Counted from the stretch's first letter, positions 1 through 11,609 are shown. The stretch: 64,000 nucleotides of DNA from Conchocele bisecta (GCA_029237695.1 CM055265.1:219965679-220029678), one strand, 5' to 3'. Notes: a model not told the origin generated them from the letters alone. Numbers and translations are program-made.

Positions 1-1235
1 AACTTGGAAAAGTCGCGGGAATACTGGACGAAGGCCGGAAGGCCTCGTCCAGTATTCCCGCGACTTTTCCAAGTTTATATCCCCGATAAGTTCCACAAAA
101 AGGCCATTAATTCCTTATGATTCCAGCATTTGAAATACATTCATCAAGAAAATGTGTTTATTTTTCGTTTTCTTAAGAATTATTTTAACTGCGCCTCACG
201 GTTACTGTGATATAAATTTTGGACAGAGACTTGCTACGGGCCAATCAAATGTTAGGGAATTGTGTAGATATTTTTGTGCTGGAATTATTGACGCATATTT
301 CATTGGTTGACAGGGACAAGATGTCCCTGTCAACCAATGAAAAATGCGCCAATCTGTAGATTCAGCGAACTGAAATACATGAACTACTCCAAATGTAATA
401 AAAATATTTTTTTCGAAAAATGCGGCATTTCGAATGTTGCCACCGTTTTACACATTCCTAGTTGCATTTGAATCAATACATTTTGCCACACGTTACCGAT
501 GAACGTATTTAGCATGATATACCATGTACAGTAGAACGTATATATACCGGACACGCAGGCAGTCTGTGTATCCATACTTTTATGGGTTTCATTGGTATGT
601 ATTTATGATCATAATGTCTTTTCAATTTTGCAAAGCACAGCCGCATATTTCGCATAGTCATGACAGATTTACAGTGGAACATCCCAGGGTGTCCGGTTTA
701 GTTAGGTTCCACTGTAGTACATTGTAATTTGAGACATTCAAAATGTTAAGAAATAAATCTCTATGAAACGATCGGAACTACACGTCTACTGACTCCATAT
801 ACATATTCGAAAATACAACAGCTACAATTTCCAAAATACATGTACACGTATTTCATAGTCAAGTAGATGACAAATTTGACATACATGTATATAATTCCAG
901 CATAAATAATATTTATACAATTCCCTAACATTTGATTGGCCCGTAGCAAGTCTCTGTCCAAAATTTATATCCCAGTAAATTCCCACGCCGAACTACTTTC
1001 CGTAACCGTGAGGCGCAGTTAAAATAATTCTTAAGAAAACGGAAAATAAACACATTTTCTTGATGAATTTATTTCAAATGCTGGAATTATAAGGAATGAA
1101 TGGCCTTTTTGTGGAATTTATCGGGGATATAAACTTGGAAAAGTCGTGGGAATACTGGACGAGGCCTTCCGGCCTTCGTCCAGTATTCCCACGACTTTTC
1201 CAAGTCTATATCCCGATAAATTCCACAAAAAGGCC
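1..1235. repeat. Large fold-back element with nested hairpin ends
   Basis: Bases about 1-295 and 895-1235 are inverted copies of each other; the shared blocks include the segment with GCGCCTCACGGTTAC and the one with CAAGTCTCTGTCC. Each outer end carries a second palindrome (1-75 and 1132-1206) built on AACTTGGAAAAGTCG with a GGCC-rich loop. The left end is cut by the window start. No transposase is visible, so this is a non-autonomous inverted-repeat element. A Tigger-like MITE sits in its middle. Confidence 0.8.
529..714. mobile_element. Tigger/pogo-like MITE
   Basis: It starts TA-CAGTAGAAC and ends GGTTCCACTG-TA, with ACCGGACAC and GTGTCCGGT just inside the ends. TA flanks and CAGT-type ends are the pattern of pogo/Tigger elements. 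There is no transposase. It lies inside the fold-back element, so it inserted later. A relative is at 3897-4101. Confidence 0.6.
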
Positions 1236-1239
1236 GATA

Positions 1240-2004
1240 GGCACGAGTGAAATATGGACATGTCACACCACGAGATGAACATGTCATATTCGTTGCAAAA
1301 ATATGAATATTCTATTTATTATATACCGTTCCATGGAAATTAGCAGTTTTTAGACTGTATACGGTAATGAATGTGTATTTGCAGCCGGCACTGCAGATGC
1401 GTGTTATGAATATACATTTATTTACATCGTATAACTATGTATTTCATGGGTAACTATATAATAAAGATGAGTAACTTGAATTACGATGTGTTTTTTATTC
1501 GACCCCCTGCTCATGGATCATCTCCACCGTTTGAACGTTGAATTTCGAAGCTTTCTATGGTGTGTAGATGCGCAAAGTGGATTTCGATTTTTGATTCCAC
1601 CCCGGGTTATGGCTTATCGCCCATTTTATAGAATTTTCCTATTATTCCGCACTTGCATTTTTCTGTAACATAGGAAGCGACGATATGCCATCTTCCTGTG
1701 AAAATACGACGTCTCGCTATTTATATATAAGCCCGGCTTTGGGATTGTCTCACTAAGCGAATCACAGTTTTTCGCGTATGTCGATTTCGAAAAAAAAAAT
1801 GTATTATTTTTCGTAAATTACGGCGAATGTAGGCACACATTTCAATCAAGTCCGCATGAGCTCTGAATATTATTTGTCAATCAATCTTTACGTCATTTAC
1901 GGAAATGTGACTGATTTGCAAAAGCGATATCGGCGAAAAACGGCGATGCAATATTTTGAAAGTGAGATACTTCCATATTCGGGCTCATATATCGTACATC
2001 ATAA
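1240..2004. other. Gene-free A+T-rich stretch
   Basis: Only short open frames without recognisable domains or plausible splice structure are seen. No repeat shared with the rest of the window was noticed. Confidence 0.5.
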
Positions 2005-2310
2005 ATAGAGAATAGTAGGTTAGTGCCGTGAATAGGAAAAATATCTGGCAAGGCTTATGAAACGGGATGGGCGAGGCTCTGCCGAGTACATCCCGCTTCA
2101 GTGCCGCGCGAGATATGTTTCCATTCACTGCACTAACCTACTATTCTATTCATCCCGTCAACATTACAAATAGCTTTAAAATGCAAAAATATAACCCCAG
2201 CCACCGCACATATTCGTACGCAGTGATTATGTCGTATTGACAGGATATCAAAAATGTTTCATGGCACCGTGTTTCACGGCACATATGTACTGCATTGATG
2301 GGATAAATAT
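2005..2310. repeat. Hairpin MITE family A, copy 1 (inverted)
   Basis: Bases 2005-2152 fold back on themselves through GAATAGTAGGTTAGTGC and its complement, with a loop holding CCCATCCCGTTTC-type sequence. The following 150 bp match, in reverse, the sequence preceding the hairpin in the copies at 33298 and 36714 (GTGCCGTGAAACA, TTTTGCATTTTA). The mobile unit is therefore about 300 bp and this copy is in the opposite orientation. Confidence 0.75.
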
Positions 2311-2439
2311 ACATACATTACAGAGCGTGCCATGAGAAAAGGCGCATGCTACCTTTGCTAACAACTTAGAACGAACATATGCATGCAGCCTCAGTTGATA
2401 CACGTGGAGAAATGTGGCTTATCGCGCGTGTGTCCAGTG

Positions 2440-3290
2440 TAGATACTGAAACGTGTATGCTACCTCATTGTTTTAATTAATTATTTCGTTTCTACGTCAC
2501 TTTACGCGTATCTTATGTATCAGCATCCTTAACTGTGATTTACTTCAAACGCCATATGATTATTTATCATAAGCCATACTTTTATTTTGTATTCCACCAA
2601 TTTCGTACACCCACATGCGTAAGTTCAAGGCCAATTAACTTTGAAAGTTGCGCTATTGTGTTTGTGTCGAGCCCGCTTGCGGAAGGTGAGACATAATCGC
2701 AATGACGCCCGGGTGTCCGTGCGTCGAAATCTGCGTTTAAGTTTATAAATACCTTATATTTCTACAGACCTAAGTCACATTGTCCTGAAACTTCATATGC
2801 TTATTAGTCATCATTGATATATTCATGCTGTATCTCACTCATGTGGCCCCTGTGCCCAAGGTCAATGTCAAATGACTTTGAACTATGCTTTTAATGTTTG
2901 TCCAAATTTGCGTTACACTTTTCACATACCTACTATCTCTATAACCGTAAGTCAGATTTTCTCGAAACTTCATATGTTTATTGATAATCATCCATATATA
3001 TTCATTCTGTGTCCCATTAATGCGGCCCATGTGTCCCAAGTTAAAGGTCAAATGCCTTAGAAGTTTGCGTTAATGTTTTTGTTTCACATACCTATTATCT
3101 ATGTAACCATAAGTCAGATTTGCTTGAAACGTTCTATGATTATTGATAATCACCCATATAAATTTATTCGGTGTCCCAATGTCAAGGTCAAATGACTTAG
3201 AAGTTTGCGTTAAAGTTTTTGTCAAAATTTGGGTTAAACTGTTCACATACCTACTAGTACTACTACTACCTGCTATCATTCCGATTCAAT
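2440..3290. repeat. Diverged tandem repeats, unit roughly 190 bp
   Basis: The phrases CCCAAGGTCAA..AAATGACTT, CACATACCTACTA and GTAAGTCAGATTT recur about every 150-190 bp. Short open frames on both strands cross unit boundaries and are by-products of the repeats. A comparable array is at 49.16-50.78 kb. Confidence 0.6.
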
Positions 3291-3896
3291 TTTTACTGCA
3301 GAATGTTCAGACTAACTTTATAAGTAATGCTGCTCAATATGGTATTGCGGACTCGTTTAACATGGTCATCATTAAAAGGATGACACCACAACGTAATAAT
3401 AAAAAATAAGATCTACCCGAGACCTCATGGGCGCCGCCATTACGCCAGACAAAACAATACACCACGTCATCTCATACCCTGCAAAGGCCAAGTATACCTT
3501 TAGAGGTATATTGGTTTTGTTTCTTTCGTTTTCATGGTCATTGTTGGTCCATGTGCGTACGTACGTGCCACAATGTGTATCTAGGGATGGTGCTTTGTTA
3601 TGCTTTGCATATGATCTACGTCCGATCGCCCAATGTCAAGGTCACTAAGGTCTTATGTTCGCCTTGTTTGTAAACATGTTAAATTTTTTTTTCTATTATC
3701 AAGGCTGCCAGCGAGGGGATTAGATTAGTGATAACGATGCTAATGTTTCTCTTACTTTATACTGGTTACTAAGCATGAACATGATGATTTAATAACCGTT
3801 TTACCATCACCAGTTATTCACCTATGACTGGTGACAGTAACCAGTTATTTTCAAATTATCTGTTTCACGTACTCTGACAGTAGGCATTGAATGATA

Positions 3897-4101
3897 CAGT
3901 GGAACCTCTGTAAACCGGACACCCTGGGGACCTCCCAGGGTGTCCGGTTTAGAGAGATGACACTGTAATTAAGCACTCCATGAACGGTTTTTGTCATTTT
4001 CAATCCTGAAAAAACACGACAATGAAAGAAATGACAGTGAAACCCATTCCAATTAAATATAATGAGGTCACAAGTGTGTTCGGCTTAGAGGTGTTCTACT
4101 G
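3897..4101. mobile_element. Tigger/pogo-like MITE
   Basis: It begins TA-CAGTGGAACCTCTGTAAACC and ends AGAGGTGTTCTACTG-TA. A short internal palindrome of ACACCCTGG and its complement is present. Non-autonomous, same family as 529-714. Confidence 0.6.
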
Positions 4102-4403
4102 TACATAATACATGATTAAACGCTCCTAGGAAGTAATTATACTGTTTAATATTCCGGCGTATGAATCGTCAAAGTGTAAACATAGTAAAATAAAATGTGT
4201 ATACACGGTTTATCAACACAGTTATACAATAAAATAAATAGAGGATCTCAAACGAATTTCCTTTTCATATGAGATTTATTAAACGAGTCAGGCACATTTT
4301 AAGGTAGTATGTGATAGATAGATACACTTGACTGCAATGATAATTGCTTCATAAGAGTGATGTGATATATGAATAAGATGTGATGTGATATATGAATATA
4401 TGA

Positions 4404-4505
4404 TGAATAAGAGACAAAATGATACCACCTCCCTCTGGAAGCCCCCCGCTACGCGCGGTGGCTCCCATCAGGAGGTGGTATCATTGTTGACTCTTATATA
4501 CTACT
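4404..4505 (+). repeat. Polinton 1 left terminal inverted repeat (self-complementary)
   Basis: Reads inward as AAAATGATACCACCTCC, a GC-rich core with CCCCCCGCTACGCGCGG, then GGAGGTGGTATCATT and GACTCTTATATACTACT. It is the reverse complement of 21935-22040 and also a palindrome by itself. The outer 15 bp are more diverged than the rest. Confidence 0.9.
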
Positions 4506-4659
4506 TGGCTAGCAAGGAATTACGTGCTCGCAAGTATTATCGTTTAGTAATAATTAAAATCAGAAAGTCAGTTAGAATGATAAAACCGATTTGATGTGTA
4601 ATTTGTTTCCTTTTATTTTCAGCGAGAACTCTTTATCTTCTCGTGTATACCACCGTTAT

Positions 4660-4975
4660 CATGCCGGTTGTTTACCTTAGCAATGGCGTTCCTACCCGAC
4701 CGCTACTTGCCTATACAGTTTAAAAGAGTGCGTACGATTACGGCGCTCAGTGAACAAACACGTCCGATATTTTCTCAATGTTTAACAGCGTTCCTATCCG
4801 ACCGCTGTTTGACTATAAAGTTTAACAGAGTGCGTACGATTACGGCACTCAGTGAATAAACACGCCCGATATTTCCTCAATGTTGAACAGCGTTCCCATC
4901 CGACCGGCGTTGTCATTGCCGGTTGTTTACCTTAGCAATGGCGTTCCTATCCGACCGGTGCTTGCCTATATAGGC
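4660..4975. repeat. Subterminal tandem repeat, unit ~102 bp
   Basis: GCGTTCCTATCCGACCG recurs at about 4686, 4789, 4891 and 4940, with GTGCGTACGATTACGGC and CTCAGTGAA between. The array lies between the left terminal repeat and the first gene, overlapping the 3' end of that gene slightly. Repeats just inside Polinton ends could be replication-origin or promoter DNA; this is inference. Confidence 0.75.
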
Positions 4976-5736
4976 ACCTCCAAAAATATGATGGGCATGT
5001 CTAACTGGACCATCTCTTTTTTGTTTAACCTGTCAGCAGACGACAATGTGTATTTCGCCTTATCGAGGCCACGATGGTGTACTTGTTTCGTGTATTGATT
5101 TAATTTTAAACCACATGCGATATACGCCAGTTTGCGGTTATTGAAATGTATGGTGGTCAGTGGTTGCCGTAAAGGGGCTCGGAAAGGTTTTATGTTCCGT
5201 ATAGAGGGGCCGTCGAAATTTATGGAATGTATGGTGGTGGGATATCCTGCTGCCGCTGCAGACACGCGAATAAGTATATCACGTCCCGAGACGAGGAGAT
5301 TTTTTCTCTCGTCGGCCCTCCCCTCCGTGACGAATTTGTTTACGTCTGTGAGAGGTTCAACTTTGTTGAGGTCGCGCGCCTTAGTCCGAATAGTATGTTT
5401 TAAATCCTGATATCTAGACATCTCCTCCACTACCAATTCAAATTCGGCGTCCGATATATTGTTATCGGCTAAAGCTTTAGACACGATAACGTTGATGCTG
5501 TTTTTCTTAGACCTCGCGAGAACCGCTATTCGATCGTGCTGTCTGCTCTTAGTTTCTAGTTTTCTACCCACTAATCTGGCAGTCATACAGAGCAGTCCAG
5601 CCACAGTGGCTACCCCGTTCAAAGCTCCAGCGACAGGCACAGCCACGACTGTGGACAACAAGGCCACGCTTCCAGCCCCACCCATTACAGCGACTGCCGA
5701 TAGCAAGGTGCTCACCCTGTCGCGTGACACGTGCAT
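4966..5736 (-). CDS. Conserved Polinton hydrophobic protein, function unknown
   Basis: This 256-residue open frame is the least damaged gene of Polinton 1. Residues about 8-50 are strongly hydrophobic (SVALLSTVVAVPVAGAL), giving two likely membrane helices. A basic stretch rich in Lys/Arg follows (residues 55-75), then an alpha-helical acidic part and a C-terminal region without recognised domains. Polinton 3 has a homologue at 43888-44442 with the same LLSTVVA hydrophobic block and a matching VIVSKA stretch, so the gene is a genuine family member. The upstream coding limit is uncertain; the first in-frame ATG is used. It stands alone at the left end, transcribed toward the terminal repeat. 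A virion membrane or core role is possible but unproven. Confidence 0.7.
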   Translation of the reverse strand: MHVSRDRVSTLLSAVAVMGGAGSVALLSTVVAVPVAGALNGVATVAGLLCMTARLVGRKLETKSRQHDRIAVLARSKKNSINVIVSKALADNNISDAEFELVVEEMSRYQDLKHTIRTKARDLNKVEPLTDVNKFVTEGRADERKNLLVSGRDILIRVSAAAAGYPTTIHSINFDGPSIRNIKPFRAPLRQPLTTIHFNNRKLAYIACGLKLNQYTKQVHHRGLDKAKYTLSSADRLNKKEMVQLDMPIIFLEVPI

Positions 5737-5739
5737 TCT

Positions 5740-8450
5740 TGTACATTCCGGATTTCCGTATAATTGTATATTTGTGATGTGTGGTACTGCGTTGTATTGT
5801 TGTGCGTACTATTGATTTCACATACCTGTGATTCCACATACCTGTGATTTCACACACCTGTGATTTGTACATACCTGTGATTTGGCATGTACATTTGCCA
5901 TGTACAATGTGCGTGTAATAACGGGGCTTATGTTGTATTGGTGGAAATACGTTTATGCGTGTCATTTTTGCGGATTTAAATATACGTCTATTTTATGAGC
6001 AATGTTTTACTGATGTCACGCCATATTTGCCACAGACTATGCATGTGTGTGGTAGAGAACTCGTTGACTGCGTGTGCTGGTTTCGCTAGGGAGAAGACCT
6101 TTTAGTATTACGGATGTCCACTGTCCGTGCCAGCCGAGTTTGTCCGCGTGTCAGTTGTTCACCATATAAGGGACCTTCTGTAGGTGAAGCCAGTATATAG
6201 CGCAGACCATACCATGGTCTGCCCTGTTATGTATGCTACGGGTTAGTGTTTCAGCATAGCCTGGTACTGGCCAACACGAATATATCAGATCCCATACTGG
6301 TGATGCTTTGTGTCATGATATTTCCGTAAATGCCACGATATTTGAGTTTAGTATGTGCTACACTCTCATTTGGGTGTATAGCCGTAGGACCGATATGGAG
6401 GGATTTGGCGGGGCCAAGAAGCGACCTTCGCATTGTCGAGACCAGTCGAGTAGATTTCGGATTATGAGATCTGGGTCTATAGTGTGCAGATTTATGGTAG
6501 TGTGGGGTATACCATGTTGGATGGTATTTATTCCACGAGGGCTGTACACTGGTTTGGTTGAATTTAAGGCGTGGGAACATATATTTATGCCAAATATAAC
6601 CCACGGGTGACATGGAAAAAGCCATGGTTTTGTAGTATTTATGTGAGATGTCGAACGAGGGGTAGGCATATTCATTATTCCGTGCATGGTTTCACTGGTG
6701 CGTATATAAGCGATGTCTCGCTATGTGTTGGCGGGACACATAGTTTCTGGTTACAGAAGACTAGTACTGTATTCACCAGTGACACGGAGGATTTTGGTAT
6801 GTACCTACAACATTTTATTTCAGCTGTGATTTGTCGTTGTTCGATTCCCGTTTTAGTCCGTTGTGCATCCTGTCTGTCTGTCTGTGCGTATTCGTCCAGT
6901 AATTGGAGACTCATTTCATTTGTGTAGCCTCTTGAGATCGCTCCAGCGGGCAACATTGGACGTTTTGGTCCACTCGTTGAGGGCAGACCCCAGTCAGTGC
7001 AGAGTACAAGGTCGTCCGAGTGTCCGTACGTCTGTCTGGCGCAGTGTGTGTAGCAGCTCCGGGTACAGGCCTGTATAGAGCAGTGTGTGATAGCTACATC
7101 GCGTTCAGCAGACAGTCACAGCCATAGTTTAGTGAAGTGAAACGCCATACACACATATCATATCATTATACTACCACCGAGTTGAATGTCACCTAAGTGA
7201 AACTTTTCCCGGCGTCTTAGCCATAGTGATAATCGCCATTTTTGTATTATATCGGAACTTTACATCCGGTCTACCACTTCCGGTATTACAACCCATTGAT
7301 TCACCATGGATACTTTACATCGGGTCCACCACATCCGGGTTGCTACAGTCGAGTGATACCATAGGAACTTTACATCTGGTCCACCATTTCCGGAAATAAT
7401 ACTACCTTGGGAACTTTACTTCCGGTACCTGCTTCCGGAACATTACCGTTATTGACTATCATGTGATGTAACCACATCCGGCTTTGACTTTGACATTCAT
7501 ACTTTGGAAATATATTGCATAGGCAATACATATGTATACTTTGATAGTGTATGGTAATACTCCTATCATGGCATATCATGGCTAAGGGATTGTAGTAAGA
7601 CTACATATATTGTTTATGTATTAATCCACTTGAAGTTGGATAATAGCCATATTGGTGACTAGACCTCATATTGCGGGTGAGGCAGACCTTGGGACCTTGA
7701 TACTCAGAGGTTACCACTATCTATTGAGATACGCCAGCACTGGGGTAGCTCAGATGATTGTCATTTGTCCTCCAATGTTCGTTCTGTCATGTTATACTTG
7801 TATGTTATTTTACTTTGATTAGCGATCATCAAAGTACTTGTGCATTCATACTATTGTCCACTACGGGACCATTGAGATACCACATACCGAGTTTATTCGT
7901 CCATAGCTTTTAAGTAGCGTTAAAGTATAACAGTCGATTGGCTTACAACCTTGTAGTAATTGAATAGTATCATGCACAGTACAGTGATGTTCGCATATCA
8001 ATGTATCATGTATTCCTGTGTGTTCCTCATGTAATATAGTGTACATTATAAGTGATTTAGTGACTACGTGTACTTATCTACTCTGGCCTATCCCTTACAC
8101 TTCAACTGCATTGTTACTACTTTTCCTTCGTCAGATCAAGCTATATTGGCCATAACGTCATAACAATTGAAGTATACTTGGTTCATATGATAATAGGGGA
8201 GACAATTTGTCTCGATCATTCCTGACCTTGGTAATGACCTTGACACACCCCCTCCGCTATATTTGCAGCTTGTCTATATTTTTTAGCAGTTATTCCCCTA
8301 GTTTCCCCATCTTGTTTTAGAGCTACTGTATCTCGACGATATTTTCCAAACTGACGTTTGACGGGGTCAAACTCCTACCCCCCAATTTCAATGCTCGATT
8401 GGGTGGGATTGGCAGGTTTTGGTTGTAGGTTCAACGGTATTAAATGTTCA
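5740..8450. other. Gene-free stretch inside Polinton 1
   Basis: About 2.7 kb with no recognisable coding sequence. It holds a short array of TACCTGTGATTT-type units at 5817-5890 and four diverged copies of a GGAACTTTACATCCGGT..CCACTTCCGG unit at 7255-7440. Its base composition resembles the flanking host DNA more than the Polinton genes, so it may be a later insertion or a decayed gene block. The protease gene expected in Polintons is not recognisable here. Confidence 0.5.
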
Positions 8451-8454
8451 CTCG

Positions 8455-9408
8455 TCATAAATCAAGTTCAATTAACAATGTTACAAGAGTGGAAGAACTC
8501 GCTGGGTCAGCGATTTTCGTAACAAAGTTAATAATACTACCTTCGGAAACTCTAATTGGATTATCACCGGCGAACAAAACCAGCGCTGACCTCTGTCCAG
8601 CGAGTTTAGTGACTCCAATCGCCCGTTCTTCCCCATCCAGTACGAGATTTACGGTGACCGCGGCGACAGAATTACACTTAAAATTAACCCAGCAGACCGC
8701 CATACGGAGAAGTGTACCGGGAGTTGTCATGACGTATCCCCCATATATATTGCTCGCGTTGGCACCGAACGAATATTCATAGGCTCCATTTTCCAACGCC
8801 CCCCCCCCCCCCCCCCCCACCCCCCCCTCCTCTGCCCAAACTGTTATGACACGTTTTTGTGGTTGCAATATACGTACCTGCTCTACAGACGTGTCCAACA
8901 ATGCGGCAAGCTTCTCGATAGCGGTATGGGCCTCAACACGAACCTTTTCAGATGTCTCCTCAATGGCTTTATGAGCGTCTCTACGAACTCGATTTAGTTT
9001 ATCGGAAACTTCCATAAACTCTGTATGGGCCTCTTCCCGAAATTCGGTTATTTTTCCGCCTAGTTCAGTAAGTGCTGTCTGGTCCTCAGAGTGCAACATC
9101 CCATAGGCTTCCGTAAGGTCCGTCTGTGTATCTGATAGGACTTTCTCAATACCCGTCCGGACTTCCTCAATCCCCGTCCGGGCCTCTTCGTGAACTTGTG
9201 CTATAGATGTTAGGACGTCCGTTCTCAGTTGTGTTATATTTCTATGAATTTACTTTGTAGCTGAAGTCACAGTGTCATCAACCAGAGCTACGGTTTTCCC
9301 GGTAGTTAAAAAATCACTCTCTGTGGGGGTGAATCCACCACCTGAATCATATTTGTATTTCGGTGGGGATAATAAATTGGAAGAACTATCTGGTCCGTAT
9401 ATACTCAT
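8455..9408 (-). pseudogene. Fibre-like protein: anchor tail, coiled-coil stalk, beta head
   Basis: The chosen start is the ATG at 9408 (MSIYGPDSSS); an upstream ATG at 9441 gives 11 more residues. The frame runs to 8455 with one in-frame TAA (9250-9252), so about 317 codons. Order: short Ser/Gly/Pro tail (1-50), heptad-rich coiled coil (about 55-185, many EEVRTGIE/AHKAIEE-like repeats), a poly-glycine hinge encoded by a 20+8 G homopolymer (8799-8827), then a beta-rich head ending LIELDL. Tail-stalk-head with a glycine hinge is the plan of trimeric viral fibres, so host-cell attachment is inferred. A homologue lies at 43413-43823. The gene follows the minor capsid gene on the same strand. Confidence 0.65.
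8799..8827 (-). repeat. Homopolymer G tract at fibre stalk/head hinge
   Basis: On the plus strand C20-A-C8. On the coding strand it encodes consecutive glycines between a VITVWAEE motif and the head. Homopolymers this long are prone to slippage, which would shift the frame and cut off the head. Confidence 0.85.
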
Positions 9409-9458
9409 AATGTTGGTTGTTATTAATTCTATTACGAACATGAGTTTAATTCTTTTAA

Positions 9459-10136
9459 TTAATTTGAAATTTCTAGAACAACCGAAATCGGATAATAGTT
9501 CAACTCTTTAGCTTGGTCGTCGAGAATAGAGACCGTAAATTCGTGGATGTGTCCAGATTCCAAAACTTTAATCTCGGGGGATGGGAAGTCTAATGTCACA
9601 TTCTCCCCAAAATAACAATCACTGGCGGGCACTGTTTAAAGTAGCGTGCTGGGGGCCCCACTTACCAGGTTGTACGACGTGTTCAGTTGGGCTAGGTGCA
9701 CCCTGAGGGTTTTGGTAAAGGCTAGATCCATAGGCACATATCCAACAAATTGTTGGCCCCCAGGGGAAACAATCTTTTTAAGTGGACCTCTGAAACCGAG
9801 GCGAATGCCTAATGGGTCTGATATAGTTATCACAGCGCCGTCGGGGGCAGTTAATGTTGCAAGTCCGATAGCCTTCGATACTGTGAGGTTGGCTTCGTGG
9901 CCAAGCTCTGTGGAAACAAAGTCTATGAGCTGTCTTGCTCCCCACAGTCCGGGAGGCAGCTTTACACTTACTTGGCGTCCATCCTTCACATAGTAAAACC
10001 CTTCGCGCTCCCCCAAGTTTCGCCATCCAACCGTGAAGGTGATTAATCTGAGGCATACCCGGCGTTTTCCACAGCAGTTGTCGATTGACTTCTGAAGTTG
10101 ACAACTCTCTTTTTGAACAGTGATAGTAGCAAACAT
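9459..10136 (-). pseudogene. Polinton minor capsid (penton-like) protein
   Basis: Family knowledge: Polintons encode a single-jelly-roll minor capsid protein forming the virion vertices. The frame from the ATG at 10136 (MFATIT) runs in one phase to the TAA at 9459-9461, about 225 codons, interrupted only by a TAA at 9636-9638. Visible marks include VKLPPGLW, KAIGLATL with DPLGIRLGF, and FTKTLRVHL before the stop, then a beta-strand-rich tail ending ISVVLEIS. Polinton 3 has a homologue (42712-43352) that reads through the codon equivalent to the stop, which supports a nonsense mutation here. An upstream ATG at 10166 is possible but would overlap the divergent gene at 10151. Only 14 bp separate the two starts. 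Confidence 0.75.
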
Positions 10137-10150
10137 AATAATATCTTTCA

Positions 10151-11609
10151 ATGGATACCAAGGCATTTAGCTTTAATTCTAATGCAAAGTACGCTGTCGG
10201 AGGTAAATACACTCAAAAAAACGTTGTTAACCCCCTTGTACACCCAACTGTAACAGTTAGACCGGACAGTGGCTTTGCCACCAATTTCCCTAACATGTTT
10301 GAGAAATATGTAGTTCCAAAGACTACTAGCCAAGATGTAATACTAAGCTGGGATTTTTCCCATATGAACTTCTGGCAGAACCAGGTAAATTTCGCTGTAC
10401 GGTGCGCAACAGCCGGATGTGGAGTTTCACATCAAGACCATCTGACTTCCAAGAATGTCATGCTCCGAAATGTCTACAACTTTCATGTGTATTACACCAT
10501 TAGGAGGATTCTCAAAGAACTAGGTATTCCACTACCTCAAGACGTCGGCTGGGATCCCATTTCCACCACATACGACCGTAAGGCGTTCGAAAGATTGTGT
10601 AACGAATTTGGGGTACCAAAAGACGCGGACTGGAGACAGAAAGTATATACCCCAACCAACAGTTTAGGGTCAGTTCACCTTAAAGGGCTAGTGAGTGGTG
10701 GGCATCTGGATAAAGTCCCTGTATATGTATCAGGGTTGTGGAGTGATCGCTGGACTAAAACACCACCAGTTAGAAAAATGGCAACATGGACTAAATATAA
10801 TTATAAGTTGAATACGATTACGTTCGATGATGAAGTGCTTGGAGGGCTTGCGTGTAAAGACGGTTATTGTCATTGGCTACCTACTAAAGTAGCCCACGTG
10901 GAATACCCAGACCAGGGTGATACTCCACAGATGCGAAATGCGTGGACCACATTTATGTTAGATAAAAGTACTGGATTTACACAGGGCGGCGTTATTCGCC
11001 TCAACGCCTCAACGCCTCCATTCGCATATACGTCTGGGCCATCCTCGGCTCACAGAAGCAAACGCTCAGTGCTATACTGGGCACGGGAAGGGCGCGCAAA
11101 AACAGTTATTGGCACTTGTAGAGGCCGGCATCTCAGCTAAGGTGGACCTCCCGGCGGCGATCAAACGGTATCAAGACGTTTTGCAGAATGCCCACACCCC
11201 ATTAGAATACGTATTTGGAATAGGTCTTTATATGGCGCCGAGCAATATGATACTACGAGACGACCCGGTTGACGGTTACAATGATCAGATCGTAGTCGCC
11301 ACCGCCAATCAAAAAATCGGCCACAACGAGAATTTGAACACGGGTTTTATCAAGCTTCCCCCCAAGAAGCCCGGGAGCGGAGTTGGAAGTGGAACCGATT
11401 TCATAAAACTGTAAGCACCGACCACACCACGAAGCACACCATCAAGTTCCTTCGGAACTAGTGTCTCATCAAGTTCCACCAGTTCCTTCTCTGGTGTCTC
11501 ATCAAGTTCCACCAGATCCGTAGGAACTAGTGTCACAACCCACGAGCAGGAGAAATTAGGGTTCGTCGTCGCCCTCGTGGCGATCGGACTATTCGCGCTT
11601 TGGTTTTAG
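10151..11609 (+). pseudogene. Large Polinton protein with Ser/Thr stalk and C-terminal membrane anchor
   Basis: Begins MDTKAFSF at 10151, directly back-to-back with the minor capsid gene. The first phase gives about 285 good residues (FWQNQVNFAVRC, IRRILKELGIPLP, WTTFML). An 8-bp tandem duplication near 11001-11018 and a second indel near 11095 shift the frame; the C-terminal part resumes in the 11109-11414 frame. A TAA at 11412-11414 follows, but the same frame stays open to 11609 and encodes a Ser/Thr-rich stretch and a hydrophobic helix (LGFVVALVAIGLFALWF). The protein therefore looks membrane anchored, about 480 residues. I recognise it only as a gene kept next to Polinton capsid genes; it could be a surface or virion-membrane protein. 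It is not the major capsid protein, whose gene is at 12952. Confidence 0.6.

Noticed and set aside
4668..5098. Plus-strand frames with repeated FLPDR-like peptides
   Set aside because: Translation of the 102-bp subterminal tandem repeat.
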